DNA of 26,694 nucleotides, from contig DASUFE010000052.1 of the NCBI GenBank assembly GCA_036274675.1, forward strand, positions 1 through 26,694. The letters run 5' to 3'. A model generated the notes under the pieces. It made no database searches and was not told where the DNA came from. It was given only the letters and a program-made list of their open reading frames with translations. The first letter of the stretch is position 1, and the number at the start of each line of letters is the position of its first letter. Shown piece by piece: positions 16,186-23,582 of this stretch. The position numbers and the translations under genes were made by a program. The DNA comes from DASUFE01 sp036274675 (lineage in GTDB: Bacteria; Pseudomonadota; Gammaproteobacteria; HTCC5015).

Positions 16186-18543
16186 TCAGTCCGCCTTGAC
16201 TCGCAGACGCAAAGCATTGGCGATGACGGAAACGGAGCTCAGGCTCATGGCGAGGGCGGCGATCATCGGCGACAGCAGCAGCCCGGTGAAGGGGTACAGC
16301 ACTCCCGCGGCGACCGGCACTCCCGCCGAGTTATAAATAAAAGCGAAACCCAGATTCTGCCGCATGTTGCGCACCGTCGCCTCCGAAATGGCGCGCGCAC
16401 GCGCGATCCCAAGCAGATCACCTTTGACCAGCGTAAGATGCGCGCTGTGCATCGCGACGTCGGTGCCGGTGCCCATCGCGATGCCCACGTCCGCCTTCGC
16501 CAGGGCCGGCGCGTCGTTGATGCCGTCACCGGCCATCGCAACCTTGTGTCCCTGCGCCTGCAGGCGTTCCACCAACTGCAATTTGTCGGCAGGCCTCACC
16601 TCGCCATGAATTTCGTCGATGCCGAGTTTCGCGCCAACCGCGCGCGCGGTCGTCGGCCCGTCGCCGGTCGCCATGATGATGCGGATACCCTGCTCCCGCA
16701 GTCGCCGGATCGCCGCCGGAGTCGAAGGTTTCACCGGATCGATGACTGCAATCAGGCCGTACAACGTTCCATCCGCGGCGACATACATCACGCTGGCGCC
16801 TTCCCGCCGCAACCGCTCCGCCTGTTCCTGCAGTTCCTGCCAGCGCACACCTTCCTGCTCCATAAGAGCCGTGTTGCCGACACTGATCCTCTTTCCCTCC
16901 ACGCTGCCGCGCGCGCCGATGCCGGTTGCCGACTCGAAGGCTTCCGCGCGGGACAGTTCAAGCCCGCGCCGCTTCGCCTCTTCGACGATGGCGCGCGCCA
17001 GCGGATGCTCGCTGCCCTGATCCAGTCCCGCGGCAAACCGCAGCACATCCTCCCCGGAAAACCCCTGCGCAGGCACGACACGTTCAAAGGCGGGACGGCC
17101 TTCGGTCAGGGTGCCGGTCTTGTCGACGATCAGTACATCGACCAGACGCAGGCCTTCGATCGCGGCTGCGTCACGGAACAACACGCCCGCGGCGGCAGCA
17201 CGGCCGGTCGCAACCATGATCGACATCGGCGTGGCGAGTCCGAGCGCGCAGGGACAGGCGATGATCAGCACGGCGACGGCATTGATCAGGCCGTAGAGCC
17301 AGCGCGGCTCGGGGCCGAACAGGCCCCAGGCGAAAAAACTCAACAGCGCGACGGCGACGACAGTAAGCACGAACCAGCCGGCGACCGTATCGGCCAACCG
17401 TTGCATCGGCGCGCGCGTACGCTGCGCCTGGGCGACCATCTGTACAATCTGCGCCAGCATGGTTTGTGAGCCGATACGCTCCGCGCGCATTATCAGGCTG
17501 CCACTGGTGTTCAGAGTCGCGCCGATCACACGATCACCCGGTTTCTTGCCGACGGGCATCGCTTCGCCGGTCAGCATCGATTCGTCGAGCGCGCTCGCGC
17601 CTTCAACGACGCTCCCGTCCACCGGAACCTTCTCCCCGGGCCGCACCCGCAGCAGGTCGCCGATATGCACGTGTGCGAGCGGAATATCCCGCTCTTTACC
17701 GTCGGCATCGATGCGCCGCGCCGTCGCGGGCGCCAGTTGCAGCAAGGATCTGATGGCGGCCGAGGTGCGCGAGCGGGCTTTCAACTCGAGTATCTGCCCG
17801 AGCAGGGTCAGCGAGATAATGACGTCCGCCGCTTCGAAGTAGACACCGATGCGGCCGTGCATGGCGAAGGATTCCGGGAAAATCCCAGGCGCCACGGTCG
17901 CCGCAACACTATATATAAAGGCGGCAATGGTGCCGAGCCCGATCAGAGTCCACATATTGGGACTGCGGTTGCTCACAGACTGCGCCCCCCGGATAAAGAA
18001 CGGCATGCCCGCCCACAGCACCACCGGCAGTGACAGCGCCAGTTCGACCCAGCTTTGCACGCCGGCCGCGAACCAATCCAGCCGGTGGCCGGACATCGCA
18101 AGCAAGGCCACGCTCGCGGTCAACGGCAGGGTCCACAGAAAGCGCCGCCTGAAATCGGAGAGCTCGGGGTTTTCGGTTTCTTCCAGCGAAGGCGCTTCCG
18201 GCTCGAGAGCCATGCCGCACTTGGGGCAGTTGCCGGACCCGCGCTGCCGGATCTCGGGATGCATCGGACAGGTAAACCAGACGCTGGTACCCGTTGCTTC
18301 ATTTGCCGGGATTTTATTTGCTGGGTCTGCGGGCCCAAGAAAGGATTGCGGGTCCGCAATGACCCGATTCAGACAATGCTTGCCGCAGAAGTAATAGGTC
18401 ACGCCGTCGTGGGTATGCCGCAGTTGCGTGCTCATGTCCACTGACATCCCGCAAACCGGATCGATGGCTGTATTGCCGGATGACGTCTTCAACTGTGCCG
18501 GGCCGCAATGATGGCAATGATGTTTGGAATGATCGTGCTGCAT
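16186..18543 (-). CDS. Copper-transporting P1B-type ATPase with YHS and heavy-metal-binding domains
   Basis: This 785-residue inner-membrane ATPase should export copper (possibly silver) from the cytoplasm. The N-terminus is a His/Cys-rich tail (HDHSKHHCHHCG). Next come a YHS domain (residues 27-70, DPVCGMSVD and CGKHC) and a heavy-metal-binding domain (89-114, TCPMHPEI and CPKCGMALEP), instead of the common CxxC HMA domain. The core shows SALDESMLTGEAMPVGK (actuator), the ion-site CPC at 430-432, the phosphorylated Asp474 in DKTGTLTE, the HP motif (SEHPLARAIV) and GDGINDAPAL. This architecture is that of the CopA/SilP-like group. The start ATG follows AGGAT; a 6-base-stem hairpin (18567-18582) sits 24 bases upstream. 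It is divergent from the multicopper oxidase gene. The CPC motif makes copper or silver likeliest; exact specificity is unproven. Confidence 0.94.
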   Translation of the reverse strand: MQHDHSKHHCHHCGPAQLKTSSGNTAIDPVCGMSVDMSTQLRHTHDGVTYYFCGKHCLNRVIADPQSFLGPADPANKIPANEATGTSVWFTCPMHPEIRQRGSGNCPKCGMALEPEAPSLEETENPELSDFRRRFLWTLPLTASVALLAMSGHRLDWFAAGVQSWVELALSLPVVLWAGMPFFIRGAQSVSNRSPNMWTLIGLGTIAAFIYSVAATVAPGIFPESFAMHGRIGVYFEAADVIISLTLLGQILELKARSRTSAAIRSLLQLAPATARRIDADGKERDIPLAHVHIGDLLRVRPGEKVPVDGSVVEGASALDESMLTGEAMPVGKKPGDRVIGATLNTSGSLIMRAERIGSQTMLAQIVQMVAQAQRTRAPMQRLADTVAGWFVLTVVAVALLSFFAWGLFGPEPRWLYGLINAVAVLIIACPCALGLATPMSIMVATGRAAAAGVLFRDAAAIEGLRLVDVLIVDKTGTLTEGRPAFERVVPAQGFSGEDVLRFAAGLDQGSEHPLARAIVEEAKRRGLELSRAEAFESATGIGARGSVEGKRISVGNTALMEQEGVRWQELQEQAERLRREGASVMYVAADGTLYGLIAVIDPVKPSTPAAIRRLREQGIRIIMATGDGPTTARAVGAKLGIDEIHGEVRPADKLQLVERLQAQGHKVAMAGDGINDAPALAKADVGIAMGTGTDVAMHSAHLTLVKGDLLGIARARAISEATVRNMRQNLGFAFIYNSAGVPVAAGVLYPFTGLLLSPMIAALAMSLSSVSVIANALRLRVKAD

Positions 18544-18726
18544 ATCCTGTACCTGTGATTCAACCGGCCTGCCGATGCAGGCGTTATTCTACAACCCGTT
18601 CGCAAGGCAAGAGCTGGGCCATGCACATTTTTTTCACAAATCCAAAATCCGGAAACCTTCAGCGCAGTCTTCAGTCTGCATTCTTCGTATAGGCCGGGAT
18701 GTTGTATATACTCTCGCACAGTTTCA

Positions 18727-18740
18727 TTGATCCAGATCAA
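18727..18740. promoter_or_regulatory. FNR/ANR-type binding site before the multicopper oxidase gene
   Basis: TTGATCCAGATCAA is an exact match to the FNR/ANR consensus TTGATnnnnATCAA. Its centre (18733.5) lies 41.5 bases before position 18775, and a TATATA -10 box at 18763-18768 fits a start there. That is the class II activator geometry. Confidence 0.7.
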
Positions 18741-18762
18741 AACCCGATGGGCGCATGGTCTT

Positions 18763-18768
18763 ATATAT
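18763..18768 (+). promoter_or_regulatory. Probable -10 box of the copper oxidase promoter
   Basis: TATATA lies 22 bases after the end of the FNR-type dyad, and no -35 box is recognisable where one would be expected, as usual for class II FNR promoters. Transcription from about 18775 would leave a 19-base leader to the ATG at 18794. A second -10-like TATACT at 18707-18712 lies upstream of the dyad without a clear -35. Confidence 0.5.
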
Positions 18769-18793
18769 AAGTACAGGCGGCAAAGTTAAAAGC

Positions 18794-20704
18794 ATGCAGA
18801 ACTATAAAAAGCCCCCCCGCACAGCCGGGCTGCCCGCACCCGCCAGACGCCGTTTCGTGCAAGGATTGCTGGCCGGCGGTGTCCTGGCCGGTTCTGGTAT
18901 ACGCGCATCTTTGCTGCTGGCGGCAGACGCCTTACCGCGGCAACCGCAAGTCCTCGGCGGCAACCGTTTCGAGCTGACGCTCGACGAAACGCCGGTCAAT
19001 TACACCGGACGCAATGCCCGGGCTACCACCGTCAACGGCTCATTACCCGCCCCGACACTGCGCTGGCGCGAAGGCCAACGCGTGACGCTGCGCGTAACCA
19101 ACCGTCTGCCCGTGTTGAGCGCCATACACTGGCACGGCGTCGTGTTGCCCTTTCAGATGGACGGCGTGCCGTCCATCAGTTTCGACGGCATTGCGCCGGG
19201 GGAGACCTTTACCTACGAGTTCGATGTCAGACAAAGCGGCACGTATTGGTACCACAGCCACGGCGGTTTCCAGGAACAGACCGGCATGTACGGCGCGCTC
19301 ATCATCGATCCGGTCAAACCGGAGCCCTTCGCTTACGAACGTGACTATGTCGTGATGCTGTCAGACTGGACGGACGAGGATCCCGAAACCATCTATGCCC
19401 ACCTGAAAAAATCGAGCCATTACTACAGTCTCAACGAACGCACCGCCGGCGACGTCTGGGACGAGATACGCACCAAAGGCGTGGCCGCCACCTGGCGCGG
19501 ACGCGCCATGTGGAACCGGATGCGGATGAGCGATCGCGACCTCTCCGACGTGACCGGCGCTTCCTACACCTATCTGATGAACGGGCGCGCGCCCGCTGCC
19601 GGATGGACCGGTTTTTTCAAGCGCGGCGAACGCGTGCGTCTGCGTTTTATCAACGGCTCCTCAATGACTTTTTTCGATGTGCGCATACCGGGTCTCAAGA
19701 TGCGCGTGGTCGCGGCCGACGGGCATTATATCGAACCGGTCACCGTGGACGAATTCCGCATGGGCGTCGCGGAAACCTACGATGTGATCGTCGAACCGCG
19801 GGAAGACGAGGCCTACACCGTGTTCGCGCAGGCGCTCGATCGCAGCGGCTACGCGCGCGGCGCATTGACGCCGGATATCGCCTTGCAGGCCGCCGTACCG
19901 GAACTGGATCCGGTGCCGGTCCTGACGCATGCTGATATGGGAATGGGGCATGGCGGCCACGGAACTGCCGAGGATCACTCTACGCATGCAGGCCAAGGCG
20001 GCACCGCAACCGCGGACCACGGCGCCCAGTCCGCGGCTGAACACGGGCACGATGCTTCCAGTCACGGCGCGCATGCCGGGCACGGCATCGTCACCGGTGA
20101 TCCTTCCGCGCCCGCCTCCGGCAAGGCGGGTTACGGCAGCACCCGCGAAATCCGGCACCTGCCGAGTGAATACGGTCCCCAGGTCGACATGCGCTCCAGT
20201 AATCCGCAGTACCGTCTGGACGATCCCGGGCCGGGTCTGCGTAACAACGGCCGCCGGGTGCTGAGCTACGCGGATCTGAAAAATCTGAATTCCACGCGCA
20301 ACGCGCCCGAACCCGGACGTGAGATCGACCTGCACCTGACGGGCAACATGCACCGCTATATGTGGTCCATGAACGGCATCAAACACGAAGCTGCCGAACC
20401 GCTGCGACTCAAGTACGGCGAACGTGTCCGCATCAACCTTATCAACGACACAATGATGAACCACCCCGTCCACCTGCACGGCATGTGGAGCGACCTGGAA
20501 ACCGGCGATCCCGACCGCATTCCGCGCAAGCACACCGTGACCGCGCTGCCCGGGGCGAAGATCAGTTACCTGGTGAGCGCCGATGCCCTGGGCGCCTGGG
20601 CCTACCATTGTCATCTGCTCTACCATATGCCCGGTATGATGCGCACTGTGGTCGTCAGTGAACATGAAGAAGAGCCGCATGTCCACGATCACCACCATGA
20701 GTAG
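18794..20704 (+). CDS. Copper-resistance multicopper oxidase, CopA/PcoA type
   Basis: This 636-residue periplasmic oxidase should bind copper and oxidise Cu(I) to the less harmful Cu(II). A twin-arginine signal (ARRRFVQGLL, residues 17-26) indicates export in folded form by Tat. Copper motifs are intact: HWHG in the SAIHWHGVV segment, WYHSHGGFQEQ, HPVHLHGMW, and the type-1 site HCHLLYHMPGMM with Cys606. Residues 376-436 form a His-, Gly- and Ala-rich insert with few Met, where many relatives carry Met-rich MDHxxM repeats. The C-terminus ends in another His cluster (EPHVHDHHHE). I chose the ATG at 18794 because the alternative at 18755 would lie upstream of the predicted transcription start. 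copB overlaps its 3' end. Confidence 0.94.
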   Translation: MQNYKKPPRTAGLPAPARRRFVQGLLAGGVLAGSGIRASLLLAADALPRQPQVLGGNRFELTLDETPVNYTGRNARATTVNGSLPAPTLRWREGQRVTLRVTNRLPVLSAIHWHGVVLPFQMDGVPSISFDGIAPGETFTYEFDVRQSGTYWYHSHGGFQEQTGMYGALIIDPVKPEPFAYERDYVVMLSDWTDEDPETIYAHLKKSSHYYSLNERTAGDVWDEIRTKGVAATWRGRAMWNRMRMSDRDLSDVTGASYTYLMNGRAPAAGWTGFFKRGERVRLRFINGSSMTFFDVRIPGLKMRVVAADGHYIEPVTVDEFRMGVAETYDVIVEPREDEAYTVFAQALDRSGYARGALTPDIALQAAVPELDPVPVLTHADMGMGHGGHGTAEDHSTHAGQGGTATADHGAQSAAEHGHDASSHGAHAGHGIVTGDPSAPASGKAGYGSTREIRHLPSEYGPQVDMRSSNPQYRLDDPGPGLRNNGRRVLSYADLKNLNSTRNAPEPGREIDLHLTGNMHRYMWSMNGIKHEAAEPLRLKYGERVRINLINDTMMNHPVHLHGMWSDLETGDPDRIPRKHTVTALPGAKISYLVSADALGAWAYHCHLLYHMPGMMRTVVVSEHEEEPHVHDHHHE

Positions 20705-21404
20705 ACTCCGGATCATGGCCGGACTCTGCATGCTGGCGTTCTCCCTGCCGGCCGCCGCGGCGCGGCATATGGAAGACGACCCGCTGCTGTTCATGCTGCG
20801 CGCCGACGAACTTGAAATCCACGACGCGGATGAAAACCCTCTGAGCTGGGATATCGAAGCGTGGCTCGGCAAGGATCTGAATAAATTCAGACTGCGCACC
20901 GAGGGTGAGCGTAGCGATCAAGGAACCGCGAACGCCGAAACACAGGCGCTCTACAGCCGGGCTGTCGCGCCCTGCTGGGATTTGCAATTCGGATTGCGCC
21001 GCGATTCGCGGCCCGCCCCGACGCGCAACTGGGCCGTCATCGGCTGGCGCGGGCTTGCGCCCTACTGGTTCGACATAGACGCCAACCTCTTTCTCGGCGA
21101 GAACGGCCGCAGTGCGCTGCGGTTGGAAGCCGAATATGAAATTCTTGTTACACAAAGGCTGACGCTCAGCCCCGACATCGAGTTCAACCTTTACGGCAAG
21201 GACGACCGGGAATCCGGCATCGGCTCGGGTCTGTCCGTTATCGAAACCGGCCTGCGGTTGAGCTATGAAATCGGCCCTGAATTCGCTCCTTATATAGGTT
21301 TCGATTGGGAACGAAGTTATGGAAAGACGGCGGATTTCGCAAAAGCTTCCGGCGAGGAATCCGCGGACAATGTATGGGTGGCGGGGCTTCGCTTCTGGTT
21401 CTGA
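20679..21404 (+). CDS. copB: Outer-membrane copper-resistance protein CopB/PcoB
   Basis: CopB is an outer-membrane beta-barrel that partners the CopA-type oxidase. From the start used here the protein has 241 residues. A signal peptide (LRIMAGLCMLAFSLPAAAA) is followed by the family's opening PLLFMLRADELEIHDADE. The segment ALYSRAVAPCWDLQFGLRRDSRP, a run of alternating barrel strands and a C-terminal aromatic residue (GLRFWF, ending in Phe) fit barrel assembly. The Met-rich N-terminal region seen in some CopB proteins is absent. The start is uncertain: GTG 20658 and the ATGs at 20664, 20679 and 20697 are all in frame. I prefer 20679 because AAGAAGAG precedes it; 20697 would give an 8-base overlap with the upstream stop. 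Confidence 0.9.
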   Translation: MSTITTMSRLRIMAGLCMLAFSLPAAAARHMEDDPLLFMLRADELEIHDADENPLSWDIEAWLGKDLNKFRLRTEGERSDQGTANAETQALYSRAVAPCWDLQFGLRRDSRPAPTRNWAVIGWRGLAPYWFDIDANLFLGENGRSALRLEAEYEILVTQRLTLSPDIEFNLYGKDDRESGIGSGLSVIETGLRLSYEIGPEFAPYIGFDWERSYGKTADFAKASGEESADNVWVAGLRFWF

Positions 21405-21411
21405 AAAACAC

Positions 21412-21433
21412 GGCGTACGCGCCCGCATACGCC
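21412..21433 (+). terminator. Weak hairpin after copB
   Basis: GGCGTA (21412-21417) and TACGCC (21428-21433) pair over a GC-rich 10-base loop, 7 bases after the copB stop. It is followed only by TTCT, so it is at best an attenuating structure between copB and the next gene. Confidence 0.35.
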
Positions 21434-21452
21434 TTCTGAAAATTCATGGGAA

Positions 21453-21466
21453 TTGACCTGGATCAA
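21453..21466. promoter_or_regulatory. FNR/DNR-type site before the Met/His-rich membrane protein gene
   Basis: TTGACCTGGATCAA differs by one base from the FNR consensus TTGATnnnnATCAA and fits the looser ANR/DNR pattern. It lies about 64 bases (centre to ATG) before 21524, nearly the same spacing as the site before the oxidase gene. A class II start near 21501 would need a -10 at 21489-21494, where the match is poor. Confidence 0.55.
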
Positions 21467-21523
21467 TCCTTCCGGATTATGCCTGAAGCAGACTTTCCAC
21501 ACGCTCAACCTGAGGAGGAACAT

Positions 21524-21886
21524 ATGTTCAGTCTGCATAACGCCTTTGCTCTCCAGTTGCTCACATTGGTCGCCGCCGCCGCCCTGCTCGCCTGGTCCGG
21601 ATATTCCCAGGTACATGCCCGAAAACTGGTCAGGGGCATTGCCTATGTCGCTATCGTAGTTTCCACCCTCTCTTTGCTGTGCGCCGCCTATTACGGCCTG
21701 AAATACAGTCGCGCCGGATATTTCAATGCGCCTGCAGGCAGGCATCACATGATGGAAAACGGCATGATGATGCAAAAAGGCATGATGGATGGAAATATGA
21801 TGGAAGGAATGCAAAAAGACCCGGCGGATGGCAGACTCCCCGCTCCGGAAACCGAAGACGAGCACTCCCACGACCACGGTGAGTAA
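21524..21886 (+). CDS. Small Met/His-rich inner-membrane protein, probable copper-binding
   Basis: I do not recognise a named family for this 120-residue protein. Two membrane helices (about residues 9-27 and 37-57) are joined by a short basic loop (HARKLVRG), so both ends probably face the periplasm. The remaining 60 residues carry a dense methionine run (HHMMENGMMMQKGMMDGNMM) and end in an acidic His cluster (EDEHSHDHGE). Both are typical copper(I)/(II) ligand arrangements. The ATG at 21524 has a near-perfect ribosome site, AGGAGGAA, 3 bases upstream; an upstream ATG at 21446 would span the FNR-type site. Its place after copB and its own regulatory site suggest a periplasm-facing copper buffer or chaperone. 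That role is inferred from composition and context only. Confidence 0.75.
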   Translation: MFSLHNAFALQLLTLVAAAALLAWSGYSQVHARKLVRGIAYVAIVVSTLSLLCAAYYGLKYSRAGYFNAPAGRHHMMENGMMMQKGMMDGNMMEGMQKDPADGRLPAPETEDEHSHDHGE

Positions 21887-21893
21887 TTCGGGA

Positions 21894-21922
21894 TAAAAAA
21901 ATCCCCCTGGCTTCCGGGGGAT
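21894..21922 (-). terminator. Hairpin terminator, distal copy
   Basis: ATCCCCC (21901-21907) and GGGGGAT (21916-21922) form a 7-base stem. On the minus strand it is followed by a run of seven T residues, so it terminates leftward transcripts. On the plus strand, just after the Met-rich gene, it lacks a T-run. Confidence 0.6.
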
Positions 21923-21965
21923 TGGAAAAGCCGAGGGGGATTGAGAAACAATCCCGGGATGAGAT

Positions 21966-21990
21966 AAAAAGCGGAAGCCGCGGCTTCCGC
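21966..21990 (-). terminator. Hairpin terminator of the beta-helix lipoprotein gene
   Basis: A perfect 20-base palindrome of GCGGAAGCCG and its inverse lies at 21971-21990. On the minus strand it is followed by TTTTTATC, 26 bases after the stop of the leftward gene. It may also act on rightward transcripts (CCTTATCATTTTT follows). Confidence 0.75.
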
Positions 21991-22016
21991 CCTTATCATT
22001 TTTACTTTACCCCGGA

Positions 22017-23582
22017 TTAAAACTTGCAGCTTTCGGTCAGATCGCCGTCATAGCCGGAGGCCGAGCGGCCTTTCGAACCCATCACGGTGTTCTCACAGAG
22101 ATGGCTCTGGCCGGGAGTCAGCAGCTTGAGGGTGCCGCCCGCGTTTTCCTGCAGCACGTTGCCGTAAACGTGGTTATGCGTCCCGTAGGTATGACCGTCG
22201 ACCTCATGACCGCCGATGCGGACGCCGGCGCCGCGGTTGCCGACCGATACGTTGTAACGGAAGGTGTTGTCGTCGCTGCGGGAGTCGAAGCCGCCGGAAT
22301 TCGGATCCTGCTGCCCGGTGCAATAGTTATATTCCACCAGATTCTTCACCGAGCCTTCCTTGATATCCACGCACTCGTTACCCTGCGTGTTGAAATAATT
22401 GTGATGGATGCGGTTGTTCGTGCTGATATCCGGGCCGCCGGTGGGATTCTTGCCGTCTTCCCACTGCATACTCGAGGTGCCGAGGTAGATCGCCTCGCCG
22501 TTCTTCTTACCCCCGAACTTGAAATCGTGCACACCGCAGTTCTCGAAACGGTTGAAGCCCACGTCCGCGTTGCGGATAAAGTAGCGCAGGCGCAGGCACT
22601 CGCCGCCGGCGTTGCGGAAGCTCATGCCGTGGATCATCAGACCCTCCGGCCCCCTGTGAGTATTCTCGCCCTGCACATAGAGCAGTTTTTCGCGGTAATC
22701 GTTCCGGCTGGTGCCTTTGCCGACCAGGCCATCCATCGTGAAGCCCAGCAAGCGGATGTAGTCGTGGTGAATTTCGAACACGCGACCGCCGCCATCGCCC
22801 TGCAGGATCGCACCCTTCGGGCCCTGAATGGTGATCGGATGGTCCTTGGTTCCGGAACGGACGGAGCTAATGTCTTCCATATAGCGCCCCGCGGCCAGCA
22901 GCACGCGGTCGCCGGGCTGCGCCAGCTTGAGCGCTTCCTGGATAGAACCTAAAGGCGCACTTTCACTGCCGTCGCCGTCGCCTTTCGGGGAAACGTGATA
23001 TGTACGCCGATAACTGGCCTTCGGCATGATTCTCTCCGAATCGTATACCGGCATCATTTCCACCAGGGTGGTGGAACGGTCGCCGCCGCTCTCGCCGCCG
23101 TTACCGGTGATGCGCACGTAGCGCGCCTTGCGCGGATAGAAACCGAAATGCTGGAACTCAGGTTCGTTCGAACGGTTCTGGCCCTCGAACACCTTGATCC
23201 AGTCGCCGCCGGAGTTTCTGAGCTGGATGGTGAAACGTTGCGTACGGCTGCGGCTGTCCAGGAACGCAATCTCGAGGCCGCGCACCAGGTAATTGCCGCC
23301 CAGATCGTATTCGATCCACTCGTCGTCGCCGTTCGCCGACCAGCGCGATTCCGGATCCAGCGAACCGTCCAGCGTATTCTCGGCCGGATAATCCTCGCCG
23401 CTGGCTTTCACCCGGATGCCGTCGGCTTCGACCGGATCGGGATTGGTGCTGGGATCGGTCGGCTTGCCCGCCCCGCCTGAAAATGTGCTTGCTGCGTTGC
23501 CCGATGACCCTGTATCCCCCTTACAGGCCGAGAATGAAAATGAAAGAAAACAAACGAGGCTGCAGAAAATAAATTTTCTCAT
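22017..23582 (-). CDS. Lipoprotein with F5/8-type (discoidin) domain and right-handed beta-helix
   Basis: This 521-residue protein is probably surface- or periplasm-anchored and acts on or binds carbohydrate. The N-terminus is a lipoprotein-like signal (MRKFIFCSLVCFLSFSFSAC, Cys at 20), although Phe at -3 of the lipobox is unusual. A Gly/Ser/Pro-rich linker reaches residue 50. A discoidin-like domain follows at about 55-190 (NTLDGSLDPESRWSANGD, WIEYDLGG, ARYVRITGNG). From 200 onward is a parallel beta-helix of the pectate-lyase-like kind (YHVSPKGDGDGSESAPLGSI, GTKDHPITIQGPKG, then many Asn-ladder turns). Polysaccharide lyase activity is possible, but I cannot identify catalytic residues. Seven Cys outside the signal may form disulfides. 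It is transcribed alone, ending at a strong terminator. Confidence 0.8.
   Translation of the reverse strand: MRKFIFCSLVCFLSFSFSACKGDTGSSGNAASTFSGGAGKPTDPSTNPDPVEADGIRVKASGEDYPAENTLDGSLDPESRWSANGDDEWIEYDLGGNYLVRGLEIAFLDSRSRTQRFTIQLRNSGGDWIKVFEGQNRSNEPEFQHFGFYPRKARYVRITGNGGESGGDRSTTLVEMMPVYDSERIMPKASYRRTYHVSPKGDGDGSESAPLGSIQEALKLAQPGDRVLLAAGRYMEDISSVRSGTKDHPITIQGPKGAILQGDGGGRVFEIHHDYIRLLGFTMDGLVGKGTSRNDYREKLLYVQGENTHRGPEGLMIHGMSFRNAGGECLRLRYFIRNADVGFNRFENCGVHDFKFGGKKNGEAIYLGTSSMQWEDGKNPTGGPDISTNNRIHHNYFNTQGNECVDIKEGSVKNLVEYNYCTGQQDPNSGGFDSRSDDNTFRYNVSVGNRGAGVRIGGHEVDGHTYGTHNHVYGNVLQENAGGTLKLLTPGQSHLCENTVMGSKGRSASGYDGDLTESCKF

Noticed and set aside
18544..18726. CueR/MerR-type copper operator in the divergent ATPase-oxidase gap
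   Set aside because: I looked for a CCTTCC-type dyad with a stretched 19-base spacer; CTTGCC and TAGAAT are present but 13 bases apart and without a dyad.
18755..18793. Upstream in-frame ATG adding 13 residues to the multicopper oxidase
   Set aside because: It lies before the -10 box and the predicted transcription start and would displace the Tat signal; 18794 fits better.
19661..20899. 412-codon open frame opposite the copper oxidase and copB genes
   Set aside because: Long only because of the GC-rich coding strand; it spans two real genes and has no recognisable protein features.
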